This document shows positions 15,118 through 24,669 of a DNA stretch of 44,166 nucleotides, piece by piece. Positions within the stretch are counted from its first letter, which is position 1. Each line of letters starts with the position of its first letter. The translations under genes were made by a program, and so were the position numbers. Below the pieces are notes generated by a model. The model ran no database searches, had not been told where the DNA came from, and saw nothing but the letters and a program-made list of their open reading frames with translations. Source of the stretch: Alphaproteobacteria bacterium MarineAlpha5_Bin9 (GTDB lineage: Bacteria; Pseudomonadota; Alphaproteobacteria; HIMB59; GCA-002718135); assembly GCA_002937895.1 (NCBI GenBank), contig PTKV01000014.1, positions 1-44,166 of the forward strand. The letters are read 5' to 3'.

Positions 15118-16287
15118 ATGAAAATTGGATATTTCTGTAATTCAACAAACTGGGAAGGGAAAAAATACACTCAGGTTTTAAATGAAATTAGAGATATTGC
15201 AACTTACTGTGATAAAAATAAATGGGACTCAATATGGTTTAGCGAACATCATTTCAGTCATGAGGGAATGGAAGTTTGTCCTAATCCATTAATGCTTAGC
15301 TCTGATATAGCTGCTAGAACGAAAAATATTAGAATAGGACAGGCAGCAACAATAATAACGTTTTGGAATCCAATTAGGGTTGCAGAAGACATAGCTCTAT
15401 TGGATAACTTATCTGAAGGTAGAGTGGAAGCAGGGTTGGGAAGAGGTATTTACGGTCGTGAAGCTTTAAATATGAATCCGGATGCTGACATGAAAGATCA
15501 AAATAAAAACTTTAGACTATTTGAAGAAACAATAAGCATTTTAAAAAAAGCATGGACTCAAAAATTTTTTAACCACCATGGAGAGTTTTATACATATCCT
15601 GCGCCAAACTTTCAATGGCAACATGATATGAGTCCTCCAAATAAGGATTTTATGAATATTAAAACAAATATTTTAGAAAAAATTAGTATTGTTCCAAGAC
15701 CTCTTCAAAAACCTCATCCACCTCTTTGGCAAGTAGTAGATAGTCCTAGATCAATTGAATGGGCTGCTAAGAATGAAATGAACACTATCATGTGGATACC
15801 TACAGTTGAATCATTAAAAAAACGATTTGAAATCTACAAAAATGCAAGATCAGAAAAAGAAAAAAGAAATGTAAAAATGGGAGAAGGGATTTGTTTGGTA
15901 AGAGATATGTTTGTTGCTGATTCAATGGAAGAGGCTAGAGAAAAAGCAGGTGAACAAATGGTAAATTACATGAGATGGGTTTGTCATTGGAGAGGTTTGG
16001 GCACACATATGAATCCAGGAGAAGATCTTCCTAAAACAAAAAACAAATTAGATCTTTTATCATATGATTTTTTACATAAACGAAATATGCTTTTTGGAAC
16101 AGTAGATTATGTCATTTCTAAAATAGAAGAACTTAAAAAGGAGTTAAATCTTCAATATCTTCAAGTTTGGTCAAATTTTCCTGGAGTTAAACATGAAGAT
16201 TGTATGAAAAGTATAAAAATGTTTACTGAAAAAATTATGCCTCATTTTAAATCAAAAAGTAATAAAACAATACAACGAGCATCTTGA
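15118..16287 (+). CDS. LLM-class flavin-dependent monooxygenase (luciferase-like)
   Basis: The 389-residue protein is a bacterial-luciferase-like TIM-barrel oxygenase, using FMNH2 and O2 to hydroxylate or cleave an organic substrate. N-terminal features are MKIGYFCNSTNW, WFSEHHF (about 43-49), ARTKNIRIGQAATI and VAEDIALLDNLSEGRVEAGLGRG (split), which place it in the LuxA/alkanal-type group. I prefer the ATG at 15118 over the upstream ATG at 15106, because GGGGG stands five bases before it and the family starts at MKIGYF. It overlaps the TPP-enzyme gene by four bases (ATGA). The third gene is coupled the same way, so the three act together. No flavin reductase is nearby. Confidence 0.85.
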   Translation: MKIGYFCNSTNWEGKKYTQVLNEIRDIATYCDKNKWDSIWFSEHHFSHEGMEVCPNPLMLSSDIAARTKNIRIGQAATIITFWNPIRVAEDIALLDNLSEGRVEAGLGRGIYGREALNMNPDADMKDQNKNFRLFEETISILKKAWTQKFFNHHGEFYTYPAPNFQWQHDMSPPNKDFMNIKTNILEKISIVPRPLQKPHPPLWQVVDSPRSIEWAAKNEMNTIMWIPTVESLKKRFEIYKNARSEKEKRNVKMGEGICLVRDMFVADSMEEAREKAGEQMVNYMRWVCHWRGLGTHMNPGEDLPKTKNKLDLLSYDFLHKRNMLFGTVDYVISKIEELKKELNLQYLQVWSNFPGVKHEDCMKSIKMFTEKIMPHFKSKSNKTIQRAS

Positions 16288-17987
16288 TGAGTTTAAAAAA
16301 AGCTCAATTTATATCAGGGGGAAAAATCATAGTTAAAATATTAGAGGATCATAAGGTTAAATATGTTTTTGGCTTAATAGGTTCTGCAACTATGGAATTG
16401 TTTGATTCTCTTTATAATAACAAAAAAATAAAATTCATTGACGTTAAAGATGAAAGAACGGGGACTCACATAGCTGATGGTTATGCAAGAGCTTCAGGAA
16501 AACCTGGAGTAATTATTGCTGGTCAAAATGGTCCAGGTGTCACAAACTTAGTAACTGGAATTGCACAATCTTATAAAGCCTTTTCTCCTGTGATATCTTT
16601 AGGTGGAGATACGTCTTCTGATCATAAAGGAAAAGATTCCTTTCAAGAAATTGATCAAGATAATTTATTTATCCCAATAACAAAAAAAACATTTAGGATT
16701 AATAACATTTTAAAAATTCCGCAAATATTTAATGATGCCTTTAAGTTAGCATTATCTCCTAGATGTGGCCCTATTCATATTAATCTGCCTAGAAATATTT
16801 TATCTGAAAAAATTTTTTTTAAGAAATATAAAAAAAATATAAGATATGAAATAAATCCACCTTCAAGAAAAAAAATTAAAAAAATCATTAAAATTTTAAT
16901 TAAATATCCTAAAACAATAATTATTGCTGGTGCTGGAATTAAACATAGCAAAAAAGGTCGTAATGAAGTTTGTAAACTTGCAAAAATTCTAAACGTCCCT
17001 ATTGTTACCTCGGCTGGACATGGGGATATTATAAATTATAAGGAAAAGTTATATTTAGGACAAATGGGTCCAAGGGGCAATAAGGTAGCTACTAAAGCGG
17101 TAAAAGATGCAAATTTGATTTTGGCTCTTGGAACTCGACTTGGTTTTAATTCAACTTTTTATTCAAACAAAAATATCAATAAAAAATCAAAAATTATACA
17201 AATAGACATAGAGAAAATCGCTCTAGGTCGATATTTTCCAGTTGAACTAAGTTTATGTACTGATGCAACAACTTTTACAGAAATAATTTCAAAAGAATTA
17301 TTAAAAATTAAAGATAAAGATAAAAATAAAGATAATAAATGGACTAATAACTTTATATTAGAAAGGAAAAAATTTCTTTTTGATAGAGATGCTAATGCAA
17401 ATATGAATTCAAAACCAATATTTCCAAGTGGAATATTTAAAGTTTTAAGAGAAATACTTCCTTCAAATTCAGCAATTACTTTAGATGCAGGAACCCTTTG
17501 TTTACAAGCGACTGATATGTTAAATTACTCTAATTCACGCTCTTTATTTACCCCTTTAGATTTTGGTTTAGTAGGTTTTTCTTTTGCTTGTGGATTAGGT
17601 GTAAAATTAGCTAAACCTAATAGTCCAGTTATAAGTTTAATGGGGGATGGTGGTTTTGGAATGACAGTCTCTGAAATAACTACTGCTGTAAAGTATAAAA
17701 TAAATACAATTACGATAATTATGAACAACAATTCATGGGGAGCAGAAAAAGCTTATCAAAGAGATTACTATAACAAAAGATTTATAGGAACTAATTTAAA
17801 AAATCCTCCTTTTCATAGAATAGCTAGACTATACGGAGCTATAGGTTTTAAAGTTAATAAATTATCTGATTTAAGAATAAAGTTAAAAAAAGCTCTAAAA
17901 ATTAAAAAACCTGTAATCATTAACGTAGATGTAGATCCAAATTCTATTTATAGTTTTAGAAAAGATTCTTTTGAACATAAAAAATAA
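16284..17987 (+). CDS. Thiamine-diphosphate enzyme, Xsc/acetolactate-synthase-like
   Basis: The 567-residue protein has the three-domain layout of ThDP enzymes. The activating Glu57 lies in VKDERTGTHIADGYARASG. The pyrimidine domain has GQNGPGVTN, the middle domain (about 195-330) has GAGIKHSKKG, and the ThDP-Mg motif is GDGGFG (about 454) through to MNNNSWGAEK (about 480). The WGAEK and YNKRFIG region, the GSATME segment and the FQEIDQ stretch resemble sulfoacetaldehyde acetyltransferase (Xsc), which makes acetyl phosphate and sulfite. Acetolactate-synthase-like lyases are the alternative. A Lys/Asp-rich linker near residues 343-353 is low-complexity. A start at the second Met is also possible. 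It overlaps the genes on both sides by a few bases. Confidence 0.8.
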   Translation: MMSLKKAQFISGGKIIVKILEDHKVKYVFGLIGSATMELFDSLYNNKKIKFIDVKDERTGTHIADGYARASGKPGVIIAGQNGPGVTNLVTGIAQSYKAFSPVISLGGDTSSDHKGKDSFQEIDQDNLFIPITKKTFRINNILKIPQIFNDAFKLALSPRCGPIHINLPRNILSEKIFFKKYKKNIRYEINPPSRKKIKKIIKILIKYPKTIIIAGAGIKHSKKGRNEVCKLAKILNVPIVTSAGHGDIINYKEKLYLGQMGPRGNKVATKAVKDANLILALGTRLGFNSTFYSNKNINKKSKIIQIDIEKIALGRYFPVELSLCTDATTFTEIISKELLKIKDKDKNKDNKWTNNFILERKKFLFDRDANANMNSKPIFPSGIFKVLREILPSNSAITLDAGTLCLQATDMLNYSNSRSLFTPLDFGLVGFSFACGLGVKLAKPNSPVISLMGDGGFGMTVSEITTAVKYKINTITIIMNNNSWGAEKAYQRDYYNKRFIGTNLKNPPFHRIARLYGAIGFKVNKLSDLRIKLKKALKIKKPVIINVDVDPNSIYSFRKDSFEHKK

Positions 17988-18760
17988 TGAAAAGCGGTCA
18001 TGATAATTTTTCTACTTTTTTTGAAATAAATTTAAAATCTAATATTCCAAATATTTTTATTCATGGGGTAGGTTTGGATAATACTATGTGGAAACCTCAA
18101 AAAAATTATTTAGAAAGTATTTCTTGTGTATATTATGACTTGTTAAATCATGGGAAATCAAAAAAAGGTAACAAAAATTTAAATTTTGAGGATTTTAACA
18201 ATCAAATTATTAATTTAACAAATTACATAAATGTTAAAAAATTTAATATAATTGGCTTTTCACTTGGAGCTTTAATAGCTCAGCATTTTTGCGTAAATTA
18301 TCCTGATAAAGTTAATAAACTAATTTTGATCGCAAGTGTTTTTTCAAGAAATAGTCAACAAAAATTAAAAGTTAAAAATAGATATAAAGAATGTTTAGAT
18401 GGAAAAAATATATCTGATAATTCTATTAAAAGATGGTTTAACCAAGAATATCTTGAAGCAAATCCTTCAGTTTATAATTACTTTCTTAAAATTCTAAATC
18501 AAAATAATTCTAAAGACTTTTTATCAGCTTACAAATTATTTGTAGAATCAGATAAATATAAAATTAATTTTTCAAATATAAAAATACCAACCTTAATAAT
18601 GACAGGTAAAAATGATATAGGCTCAACTACTGAGATGAGTTATAAATTATCAGAAAAAATTAATAAAAGCACAGTTTATATTGTAAAAAATACAAAACAT
18701 ATGGCTTCATATGAAAAAAAAGACATTGTTAATGATAAAATTTTACAATTTATAAAATAA
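17987..18760 (+). CDS. Alpha/beta hydrolase
   Basis: The 257-residue protein has the alpha/beta hydrolase fold: oxyanion-hole HGVGLDNTMW (26-35), nucleophile elbow GFSLG with Ser92, the acid in MTGKNDIGS (about 205-213) and the catalytic His in NTKHMASYE (about 235-243). It resembles 3-oxoadipate enol-lactonase and related carbon-carbon or ester hydrolases. The start ATG shares its first base with the TAA stop of the TPP-enzyme gene, so translation is coupled. It ends three bases before the convergent zinc-ribbon gene. It probably cleaves an ester, lactone or thioester in the pathway of this operon; the substrate is unknown. Confidence 0.85.
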   Translation: MKSGHDNFSTFFEINLKSNIPNIFIHGVGLDNTMWKPQKNYLESISCVYYDLLNHGKSKKGNKNLNFEDFNNQIINLTNYINVKKFNIIGFSLGALIAQHFCVNYPDKVNKLILIASVFSRNSQQKLKVKNRYKECLDGKNISDNSIKRWFNQEYLEANPSVYNYFLKILNQNNSKDFLSAYKLFVESDKYKINFSNIKIPTLIMTGKNDIGSTTEMSYKLSEKINKSTVYIVKNTKHMASYEKKDIVNDKILQFIK

Positions 18761-18763
18761 TTA

Positions 18764-18952
18764 TTAATTCTTACTAATCATTTCTTTTCCACAACAACTT
18801 GGAGACTTAATTTTACCATGATCATTAGGACATTTTGAAACTTGAATAGTAGAGTTTTCTATTTGAATATTATCATTAATTAGTTCTGCATTACATTTTG
18901 CGCAAGTAGCATTAACAGACATTCCACATTGCAAACACTCGTAAGTAGCCAT
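18764..18952 (-). CDS. Small zinc-ribbon-like protein, 62 aa
   Basis: The protein has seven cysteines in 62 residues: Cys6/Cys9 and Cys17/Cys20 as two CxxC pairs forming a probable zinc knuckle, then Cys41 with His45 and the pair Cys53-Cys54. Such small cytosolic zinc-ribbon proteins are common in marine alphaproteobacteria. I cannot assign a role. It converges on the alpha/beta hydrolase gene, and nagA lies upstream of it on the same strand 58 bases away. The start at 18952 is preceded on the minus strand by AAGGATAACTT, a fair binding site. Confidence 0.75.
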   Translation of the reverse strand: MATYECLQCGMSVNATCAKCNAELINDNIQIENSTIQVSKCPNDHGKIKSPSCCGKEMISKN

Positions 18953-19010
18953 AAGTTATCCTTTTAAAAATATTATAAAGAGTAAAATGTTTAAGTCAAA
19001 TAATCCTGTA

Positions 19011-20099
19011 TTATATCTTATCAACTAATTGGCCATTTAAGTATATTTCCTTAATTTCCAAGCCTTTATCTAAGACAATAAAATTGGCTAAATTAGCTAC
19101 TGATATTTTCCCTATATTATATTCATTAATATATTGCGATGCATTATAACTAGTAAGAGCTACAGCTTCATTTAGACTAAAGTTAATATTTATTAAATTT
19201 TTAAATGTTTGATGCATATTAACAACACTTCCAGCTAAAATATTTGAATTTTTAATTTTTATTGTACCATTTTTCTTTACAACAATTTTACCTCCAAATT
19301 TATACTCACCATCTGGTTTTCCAGTAGCTATAGTAGAATCACTGATTGCATATAAATTTGAAATACATTTTTTGGCTAATTTTATTGAATATTGATTTAC
19401 ATGATGCAAATCACAAATTATTTCAGCATATTTAGCCCCACTTAATGCAACTGTCAAAACTCCTGGATCTCTACTATCAACGCCACTCATTGCATTGAAA
19501 AGATGTGTGAATCCTAAGTTATATTTATTTAAAAAATAGGCACATGTATTATAATCTGCTTGCGAATGTCCAACCTGTGGTTTGATATTATTCTCATATA
19601 AAAATTTTACTAATTTTTTAGAATTTTTAAGTTCAGGTGCAAAAGTAACAACTTTAATTTTAGCAATCTTTAGTATTTTTTTAATAAAATTAATGTTTGG
19701 CTCTTGATTTAAAGAAGGTTGAGCTCCTAATTTTTTGGAACTTATAAAAGGACCTTCTAAATGTACTCCAAAAATGTTTGAATTTTTGTTTAATAATAGG
19801 TCATTAAATCCTTTTAAAGCTTGTATTGTTTTGTTTAAAGTATTTGTAATTGTTGTTGCTAATAAAGTAGTTGTCCCTGATGACAAATGATATTTAGCCA
19901 TTTCAATAATAGATTCTGCTCCATCCATAGTATCAAACCCATTTGCACCATGACAATGTAAATCAACAAAACCTGGGATAATTATGTTTTCATCATTAAA
20001 ATTTTTAATTTTTTTAATTTTTACTATTTTTTTATTAAATGTAATTTCTCCATAAAGTGACTCATTATAGTTTACAATTTTTCCTGTTATAGTTTTCAA
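19011..20099 (-). CDS. nagA: N-acetylglucosamine-6-phosphate deacetylase
   Basis: NagA removes acetate from GlcNAc-6-phosphate, feeding amino-sugar catabolism or cell-wall recycling. The 362-residue amidohydrolase shows PGFVDLHCHG (42-51), the metal-binding Glu115 in GVHLEGPF, His178 in VGHSQADY, His199 in FTHLFNAMSG, and the catalytic Asp254 in ISDSTIATG. The first HxH keeps both histidines (48, 50). It is slightly shorter than the Escherichia protein. The GH20 hexosaminidase gene lies immediately upstream (34 bases), so release of GlcNAc units and deacetylation are encoded together. No GlcNAc kinase, NagB or transporter gene is in the window. Confidence 0.92.
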   Translation of the reverse strand: MKTITGKIVNYNESLYGEITFNKKIVKIKKIKNFNDENIIIPGFVDLHCHGANGFDTMDGAESIIEMAKYHLSSGTTTLLATTITNTLNKTIQALKGFNDLLLNKNSNIFGVHLEGPFISSKKLGAQPSLNQEPNINFIKKILKIAKIKVVTFAPELKNSKKLVKFLYENNIKPQVGHSQADYNTCAYFLNKYNLGFTHLFNAMSGVDSRDPGVLTVALSGAKYAEIICDLHHVNQYSIKLAKKCISNLYAISDSTIATGKPDGEYKFGGKIVVKKNGTIKIKNSNILAGSVVNMHQTFKNLININFSLNEAVALTSYNASQYINEYNIGKISVANLANFIVLDKGLEIKEIYLNGQLVDKI

Positions 20100-20133
20100 A
20101 TTATTTTCCTAATAATGTTTTATGCATTAAATA

Positions 20134-22032
20134 TTAAAACTTATGATATTTCCATCCCAAATTCATAATCATATTCATAGATGATTTTAATATAGATCTG
20201 TAAGACTCCCATCTAATTTTCTTATTACCTGACCAAGCAATCTCTGACAGTACTGCAAGTCTTGGATTAATCATTTTATCCAAATATTTTTTATTTGTTA
20301 TTGTTTCTGACCATAACTGACCTTGAATTCCTAAAATATTATCATAATATTTTTTATTAATACCTTCATAAGGATTCCATTTATATAAATCTTTTGTTTC
20401 AATAGTTCCTGCCCAACACAAACCTCTTTCAAAAGTAGAATTATTATATGCCATATCAAAATATGTTTTTGATCCAGGACATAACACTACATTATGATTA
20501 TTTATTAATGCCTTTTTTGCAATTGAGTTATTTTGCCAAGCAAAAATTATACAGTTTCTTTGAATATATTTTTTTGAAGTATTTTTTAAATTATTTTTAT
20601 TTTTTTTTACCATTGCCTCATTCCAAGCAGCAGTATCTTTTTTTAACTTCTTTAAAGTCTTTATTAATTTAATTAAATAAATATTCTGAACATCTTCATA
20701 AAACTTTAACTTGTTTTTTTTCATATATTTTTTTACACTAGCTGAATTATTCCAAGAATTACTGGGTCTTTCATCCATGCCTACATGAATTATTTTAAAA
20801 GGAAATAGCAAACTTATATCCTTAAAAACTTTTTTTAAAAAATTCCATGTATATTCTAATGTTGGATTAATCGTATTATTGTAATATTTTGCAACGTCAT
20901 AAATTTTCTTATTTGCTAAATTATCATCTACAAGTTTAGGAAAAATTTTAATTAATGACCATGAGTGTGAGGGTAAATCAATTTCAGGCATAATTTCAAT
21001 ATTTAATTTTTTTGCATACATAATTATTGTTTTAATATCTTTAATTGAATAAAATCCTCCATAGCTATTATAACCACTTCCATAAAAAGGAGGTATTGCT
21101 TTCTTGTAACCTCTATATGAACTTTCTTTAGCTAATTTTGGAAAACTTTTTATATATATTCTCCATGCTTCATTGTCTGTAAGATGCCAGTGAAATCTAT
21201 TTAATTTAAAAAAGGCCATATAAACCAAAAGTTTTTTTATTTCATCAATTGAGTAAAATTGCCTAGCGCAATCAAGGTGCATGCCTCGCCAAGAAAAATT
21301 AGGTCCGTCTTTTATTAATCCTATAGGAATTTTTTTTGAATTATAAATTAAATGTAATAAAGTTATGTAAGCATATATTCTTCCTCCATAATTTTTAGTA
21401 AAAATATATATTCCATCTTTTTTGATATTTATTTCATAATTATCTTTTGATAATTTCTTTTCCTTTAGATAAATTGGAATTCCATTTTTAGAATTTAATT
21501 TAATTTTTAAAGAATTACAAATTTTTCTAAATATTTGATGTATTTTTTTTAGAGAAGCATCTTTAATAATAAAATTATTTTTTATATAAATATATTTTTT
21601 AGAAAATTTTAATTTTTTTGGCTGAGGAATAATGGATATTCTTGATCTAATATTAATTTTTGAATATTTTTTAATTGGAATTTTTTTTTCAAATTTAATT
21701 TTTTTACAAAATGAATTAATTAATTTATTACTATTATCTAAAACAAAAAGACCATTAGGCCCACAAGAAAGATTATAAGTTTTAATTCTTGAAGTTTGAA
21801 GTTTCATTTTTAATAAATGATGTTTATTAGGTAAAATATCTTTTTTATTTAAATTTATTTCATAATATCTTCCAACTTTTTTCGAGAAAATTCCACCAGT
21901 TAATTTTTCAATTGAATAAATTAAACTGAAACAAATTTTTAAATCATTATGTTTTTTTTTACTTATATTTTTTATTGATATATCTAGTGTGTTATTTTTG
22001 TTGAATTTAGGTGTAATAATTAATGATAACAT
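20134..22032 (-). CDS. Beta-N-acetylhexosaminidase, glycoside hydrolase family 20
   Basis: The 632-residue enzyme releases terminal N-acetylhexosamine from chitin oligomers or other glycans. An N-terminal beta-rich region (about 1-235) includes the GH20b-type domain. The catalytic barrel begins at FSWRGMHLDCARQFYS, with FHWHLTDNEAWRI, the substrate-assisted catalytic pair Asp420-Glu421 in HVGMDERPS, and GQLWSETI near the end. No signal peptide is visible at the given start; the protein is strongly basic with many lysines. It may be cytoplasmic, acting on imported oligosaccharides, unless an unusual export route is used. It forms an operon with nagA and is divergent from the aldehyde dehydrogenase (39 bases). 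Confidence 0.9.
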   Translation of the reverse strand: MLSLIITPKFNKNNTLDISIKNISKKKHNDLKICFSLIYSIEKLTGGIFSKKVGRYYEINLNKKDILPNKHHLLKMKLQTSRIKTYNLSCGPNGLFVLDNSNKLINSFCKKIKFEKKIPIKKYSKINIRSRISIIPQPKKLKFSKKYIYIKNNFIIKDASLKKIHQIFRKICNSLKIKLNSKNGIPIYLKEKKLSKDNYEINIKKDGIYIFTKNYGGRIYAYITLLHLIYNSKKIPIGLIKDGPNFSWRGMHLDCARQFYSIDEIKKLLVYMAFFKLNRFHWHLTDNEAWRIYIKSFPKLAKESSYRGYKKAIPPFYGSGYNSYGGFYSIKDIKTIIMYAKKLNIEIMPEIDLPSHSWSLIKIFPKLVDDNLANKKIYDVAKYYNNTINPTLEYTWNFLKKVFKDISLLFPFKIIHVGMDERPSNSWNNSASVKKYMKKNKLKFYEDVQNIYLIKLIKTLKKLKKDTAAWNEAMVKKNKNNLKNTSKKYIQRNCIIFAWQNNSIAKKALINNHNVVLCPGSKTYFDMAYNNSTFERGLCWAGTIETKDLYKWNPYEGINKKYYDNILGIQGQLWSETITNKKYLDKMINPRLAVLSEIAWSGNKKIRWESYRSILKSSMNMIMNLGWKYHKF

Positions 22033-22095
22033 AATTAAAATATATAATTATCTTAACTAATTTTGTAGATAATGATAATAATAAATACTAAAATT

Positions 22096-23568
22096 ATGAA
22101 ACACTATAAACTTTATATTAATGGGCAATTTGTAGATTCAGTATCTAAAAAAACATTTGATTCGATTGATCCTTCAACTGAAGAGTCCTGGGCTTCCATA
22201 GCAGAAGCTCAACAAGAAGATGTAAATAATGCAGTTGAATCTGCTTACGAAGCATTTCATGGAGAATGGTCTAAAATCTCTCCTACAGAAAGAGGGAAAT
22301 TTATAAGAAAAATTGGAGATCAACTTAAGAAAAATGCTGAACTTCTTGGTGAAATTGAAACAAAAGACACAGGTAAAATTTTTAAAGAAACAAAATTTCA
22401 GGCGAATTATATAGCTGAATTTTACTATTATTATGCAGGATTAGCAGACAAAATTGAAGGATCTACTTTGCCAATAGATAAAAAAGATATACAAGTTTTT
22501 ACAACTAGAGAACCTGTTGGAGTAGTAGCAGCTATAATTCCTTGGAATTCTCAACAATTTTTAACCGCGATAAAACTAGCCCCTGCTTTAGCTATGGGAA
22601 ATACTGTTATCATTAAAGCTTCTGAGGTTGCTCCAACCCCTTTGTTGGAATTAGCAAAATTAATTAATAAAGTTGGAATACCTAAAGGCGTAGTAAATAT
22701 AATTACTGGATTTGCAGAAAATTGTAGTAAAGTTTTAACATCTCACAAAAAAGTTAACCGAGTAGCTTTTACAGGAGGTATGCAAACTGCTAAACATATT
22801 ATAAAAAATTCAGCAGAAAATTTATCTCAAGTTACTTTAGAACTTGGAGGAAAAAGTCCTGTTGCAGTTTTTAATGATGCTAAGATTGACAATGCAATTA
22901 ATGGTGTGACTGCAAGTATTTTTGGGGCAAGTGGTCAAAGTTGTATTGCTGGTTCAAGATTATACATTCATAAAAACATTTATCGTGAGTTCCTAGATAA
23001 AATTTCTAAAATTTCTAAATCAATAATTGTAGGTGCACCTATGGACAAAAATACACAAATGGGTCCTCTTGCAACACTTAATCAACTCAATAACATTAAA
23101 GAAAAGATTAAAGAAACTATTAAACAAGGAGGAAAATTAATTTCTGGTGGAGAAAAAGTTAAACAATATTCTAAAGGTTGGTATTTCCAACCTACGATTA
23201 TTGAATGTGATAATCATAATTTACCAGTAGCAGAAAATGAATTGTTTGGACCCGTACTATCTGTTATGAAGTTTAGTAGCGAAGAAGAAGTAATTAAATT
23301 AATGAATGATAATACTTATGGTCTTGCTGCTGGTATATTTACAGAAAACAATGGTGTAGCCCTTAGAGTATCAAAAGCTGTTAGATCAGGTATAGTTTTC
23401 GTTAATACATATAGATTAATATCGCCTATTGCTCCGTTTGGAGGATTTAAAAACAGCGGATTTGGAAGAGAATCAGGTCTTGAAACAATAAAAGATTATT
23501 CAAATATCAAAACAACATGGATTAATACATCGAAGGAAACAATGGGTGATCCATTTATAATAAAATAA
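22096..23568 (+). CDS. NAD(P)-dependent aldehyde dehydrogenase
   Basis: The classical aldehyde dehydrogenase oxidises an aldehyde to its acid. Key sites, counted from the upstream ATG at 22072, are the general-base Glu257 in VTLELGGKSP and the nucleophilic Cys291 in GQSCIAGSRL, with the cofactor motifs IIPWNSQ and FTGGMQTAK. I prefer the ATG at 22096 (MKHYKLYINGQFVDS), which begins the conserved domain; the ATG at 22072 would add eight residues. Substrate is not readable. Betaine-aldehyde, 4-trimethylaminobutyraldehyde and guanidinobutyraldehyde types are all possible given the convergent dioxygenase and ureohydrolase genes. It ends three bases before the dioxygenase stop. Confidence 0.9.
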   Translation: MKHYKLYINGQFVDSVSKKTFDSIDPSTEESWASIAEAQQEDVNNAVESAYEAFHGEWSKISPTERGKFIRKIGDQLKKNAELLGEIETKDTGKIFKETKFQANYIAEFYYYYAGLADKIEGSTLPIDKKDIQVFTTREPVGVVAAIIPWNSQQFLTAIKLAPALAMGNTVIIKASEVAPTPLLELAKLINKVGIPKGVVNIITGFAENCSKVLTSHKKVNRVAFTGGMQTAKHIIKNSAENLSQVTLELGGKSPVAVFNDAKIDNAINGVTASIFGASGQSCIAGSRLYIHKNIYREFLDKISKISKSIIVGAPMDKNTQMGPLATLNQLNNIKEKIKETIKQGGKLISGGEKVKQYSKGWYFQPTIIECDNHNLPVAENELFGPVLSVMKFSSEEEVIKLMNDNTYGLAAGIFTENNGVALRVSKAVRSGIVFVNTYRLISPIAPFGGFKNSGFGRESGLETIKDYSNIKTTWINTSKETMGDPFIIK

Positions 23569-23571
23569 TAG

Positions 23572-24669
23572 CTAATTTTTTACTAACAATCTTCTTAATT
23601 TACCTTCTGTAACATCATGCTCAATATAACACCCTTGTAAGTGTCTATGACCTGAAGAAGGGTCATACTCTGTTCTCCCATGAAGAAGTCTGTGATTATC
23701 AAACATGACTAGCATACCATTTTCTAAACGAAATTTAATTTCAAAAACTTTTGAAGAATATAATTGATAAAGTTTTTTTCTAGCTTTATAAAAATTAGTT
23801 AGATCCTTGAACGAAATCAAAGGAACATAGTCTAATCTGCCACTAAATCTTATTTGTTTAAAATTATCCTTATCATCAAGTTCAATAAGTTTTCCTCTAT
23901 TTTCTAAAATAGTATCTTTATCTGTAAAACGAAAAAGTATTTCGGTTTGACTAAGAATCTCATGTGATTTATAATCATTTTTTCTTAAATATTTTTCAAT
24001 TGCTAAGCCATCTACTAAAGTAGAGTCCCCTCCACTTGCACTATTTTCAATACAATGCAAAAGCTGAATACCTGGAATTGGTTTTCTATATGGATTATCT
24101 GTATGGGCAGATAATCCCATAGCAGTATATGCTAAATCATTTGGATTAGGTTTAGATATAACATCAAAATGTTTTCCAAAATTGGTAGATCTTACAGGTC
24201 CTAAGCTTTCTGCAAATTTAATAACTGTACCTTCTTCTTTTGGTAAATTATAAATTATCACAAAACCATACTTGATAAAATCTTCTAACATTTTTACTAT
24301 AAAAGTTTTATCTTTTTCAAAATTTAAATAATTATGTTTGGGTAATTGTGATAAATTACTATTCCAAGGTTCTTGTTTTGGAATAACATCAATATTATGT
24401 ATCTCATTAATAATAGAAGTAATAGAAATATTGCCTTTTTGCTGATCTGAAAACTCAACAAAAATATCTCCATTTTTAATTGATACTTTTTGAAATTTGA
24501 TTCCTTGATCAATTAAAGATGGTTCGTAAAGTCTCTGGTAATTATTTTTATCTATATGTTCGCTTCCGGAAATTCTTTCTCTAATCCAAAGAGGATGTAA
24601 CGGATGAGAAGATAATTCATCAACTTCAATAACTAAACATTGATTATTATCTATATAAAAATTCTTCAT
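23572..24669 (-). CDS. 2-oxoglutarate dioxygenase, gamma-butyrobetaine hydroxylase-like
   Basis: The 365-residue Fe(II)/2-oxoglutarate oxygenase has a short N-terminal domain (about 1-95) with the LWIRE element typical of gamma-butyrobetaine and trimethyllysine hydroxylases. A TauD/TfdA fold follows. Iron ligands are His189 and Asp191 (AHTDNPYR) and His330 (HRLLHGRTEY); Arg342-343 in GHRHLQGCYIE is near the 2-oxoglutarate site. The zinc-binding cysteines of the human N-domain are not conserved. The gene overlaps the upstream ureohydrolase by four bases, which suggests a linked function, and suggests the substrate may not be gamma-butyrobetaine but a guanidino or other amine acid. Confidence 0.85.
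   Translation of the reverse strand: MKNFYIDNNQCLVIEVDELSSHPLHPLWIRERISGSEHIDKNNYQRLYEPSLIDQGIKFQKVSIKNGDIFVEFSDQQKGNISITSIINEIHNIDVIPKQEPWNSNLSQLPKHNYLNFEKDKTFIVKMLEDFIKYGFVIIYNLPKEEGTVIKFAESLGPVRSTNFGKHFDVISKPNPNDLAYTAMGLSAHTDNPYRKPIPGIQLLHCIENSASGGDSTLVDGLAIEKYLRKNDYKSHEILSQTEILFRFTDKDTILENRGKLIELDDKDNFKQIRFSGRLDYVPLISFKDLTNFYKARKKLYQLYSSKVFEIKFRLENGMLVMFDNHRLLHGRTEYDPSSGHRHLQGCYIEHDVTEGKLRRLLVKN

Noticed and set aside
17311-17340. Lys/Asp repeat as a phase-variable tract
   Set aside because: The units are degenerate, in frame and lie in a linker of the TPP enzyme; low-complexity composition is enough to explain it.
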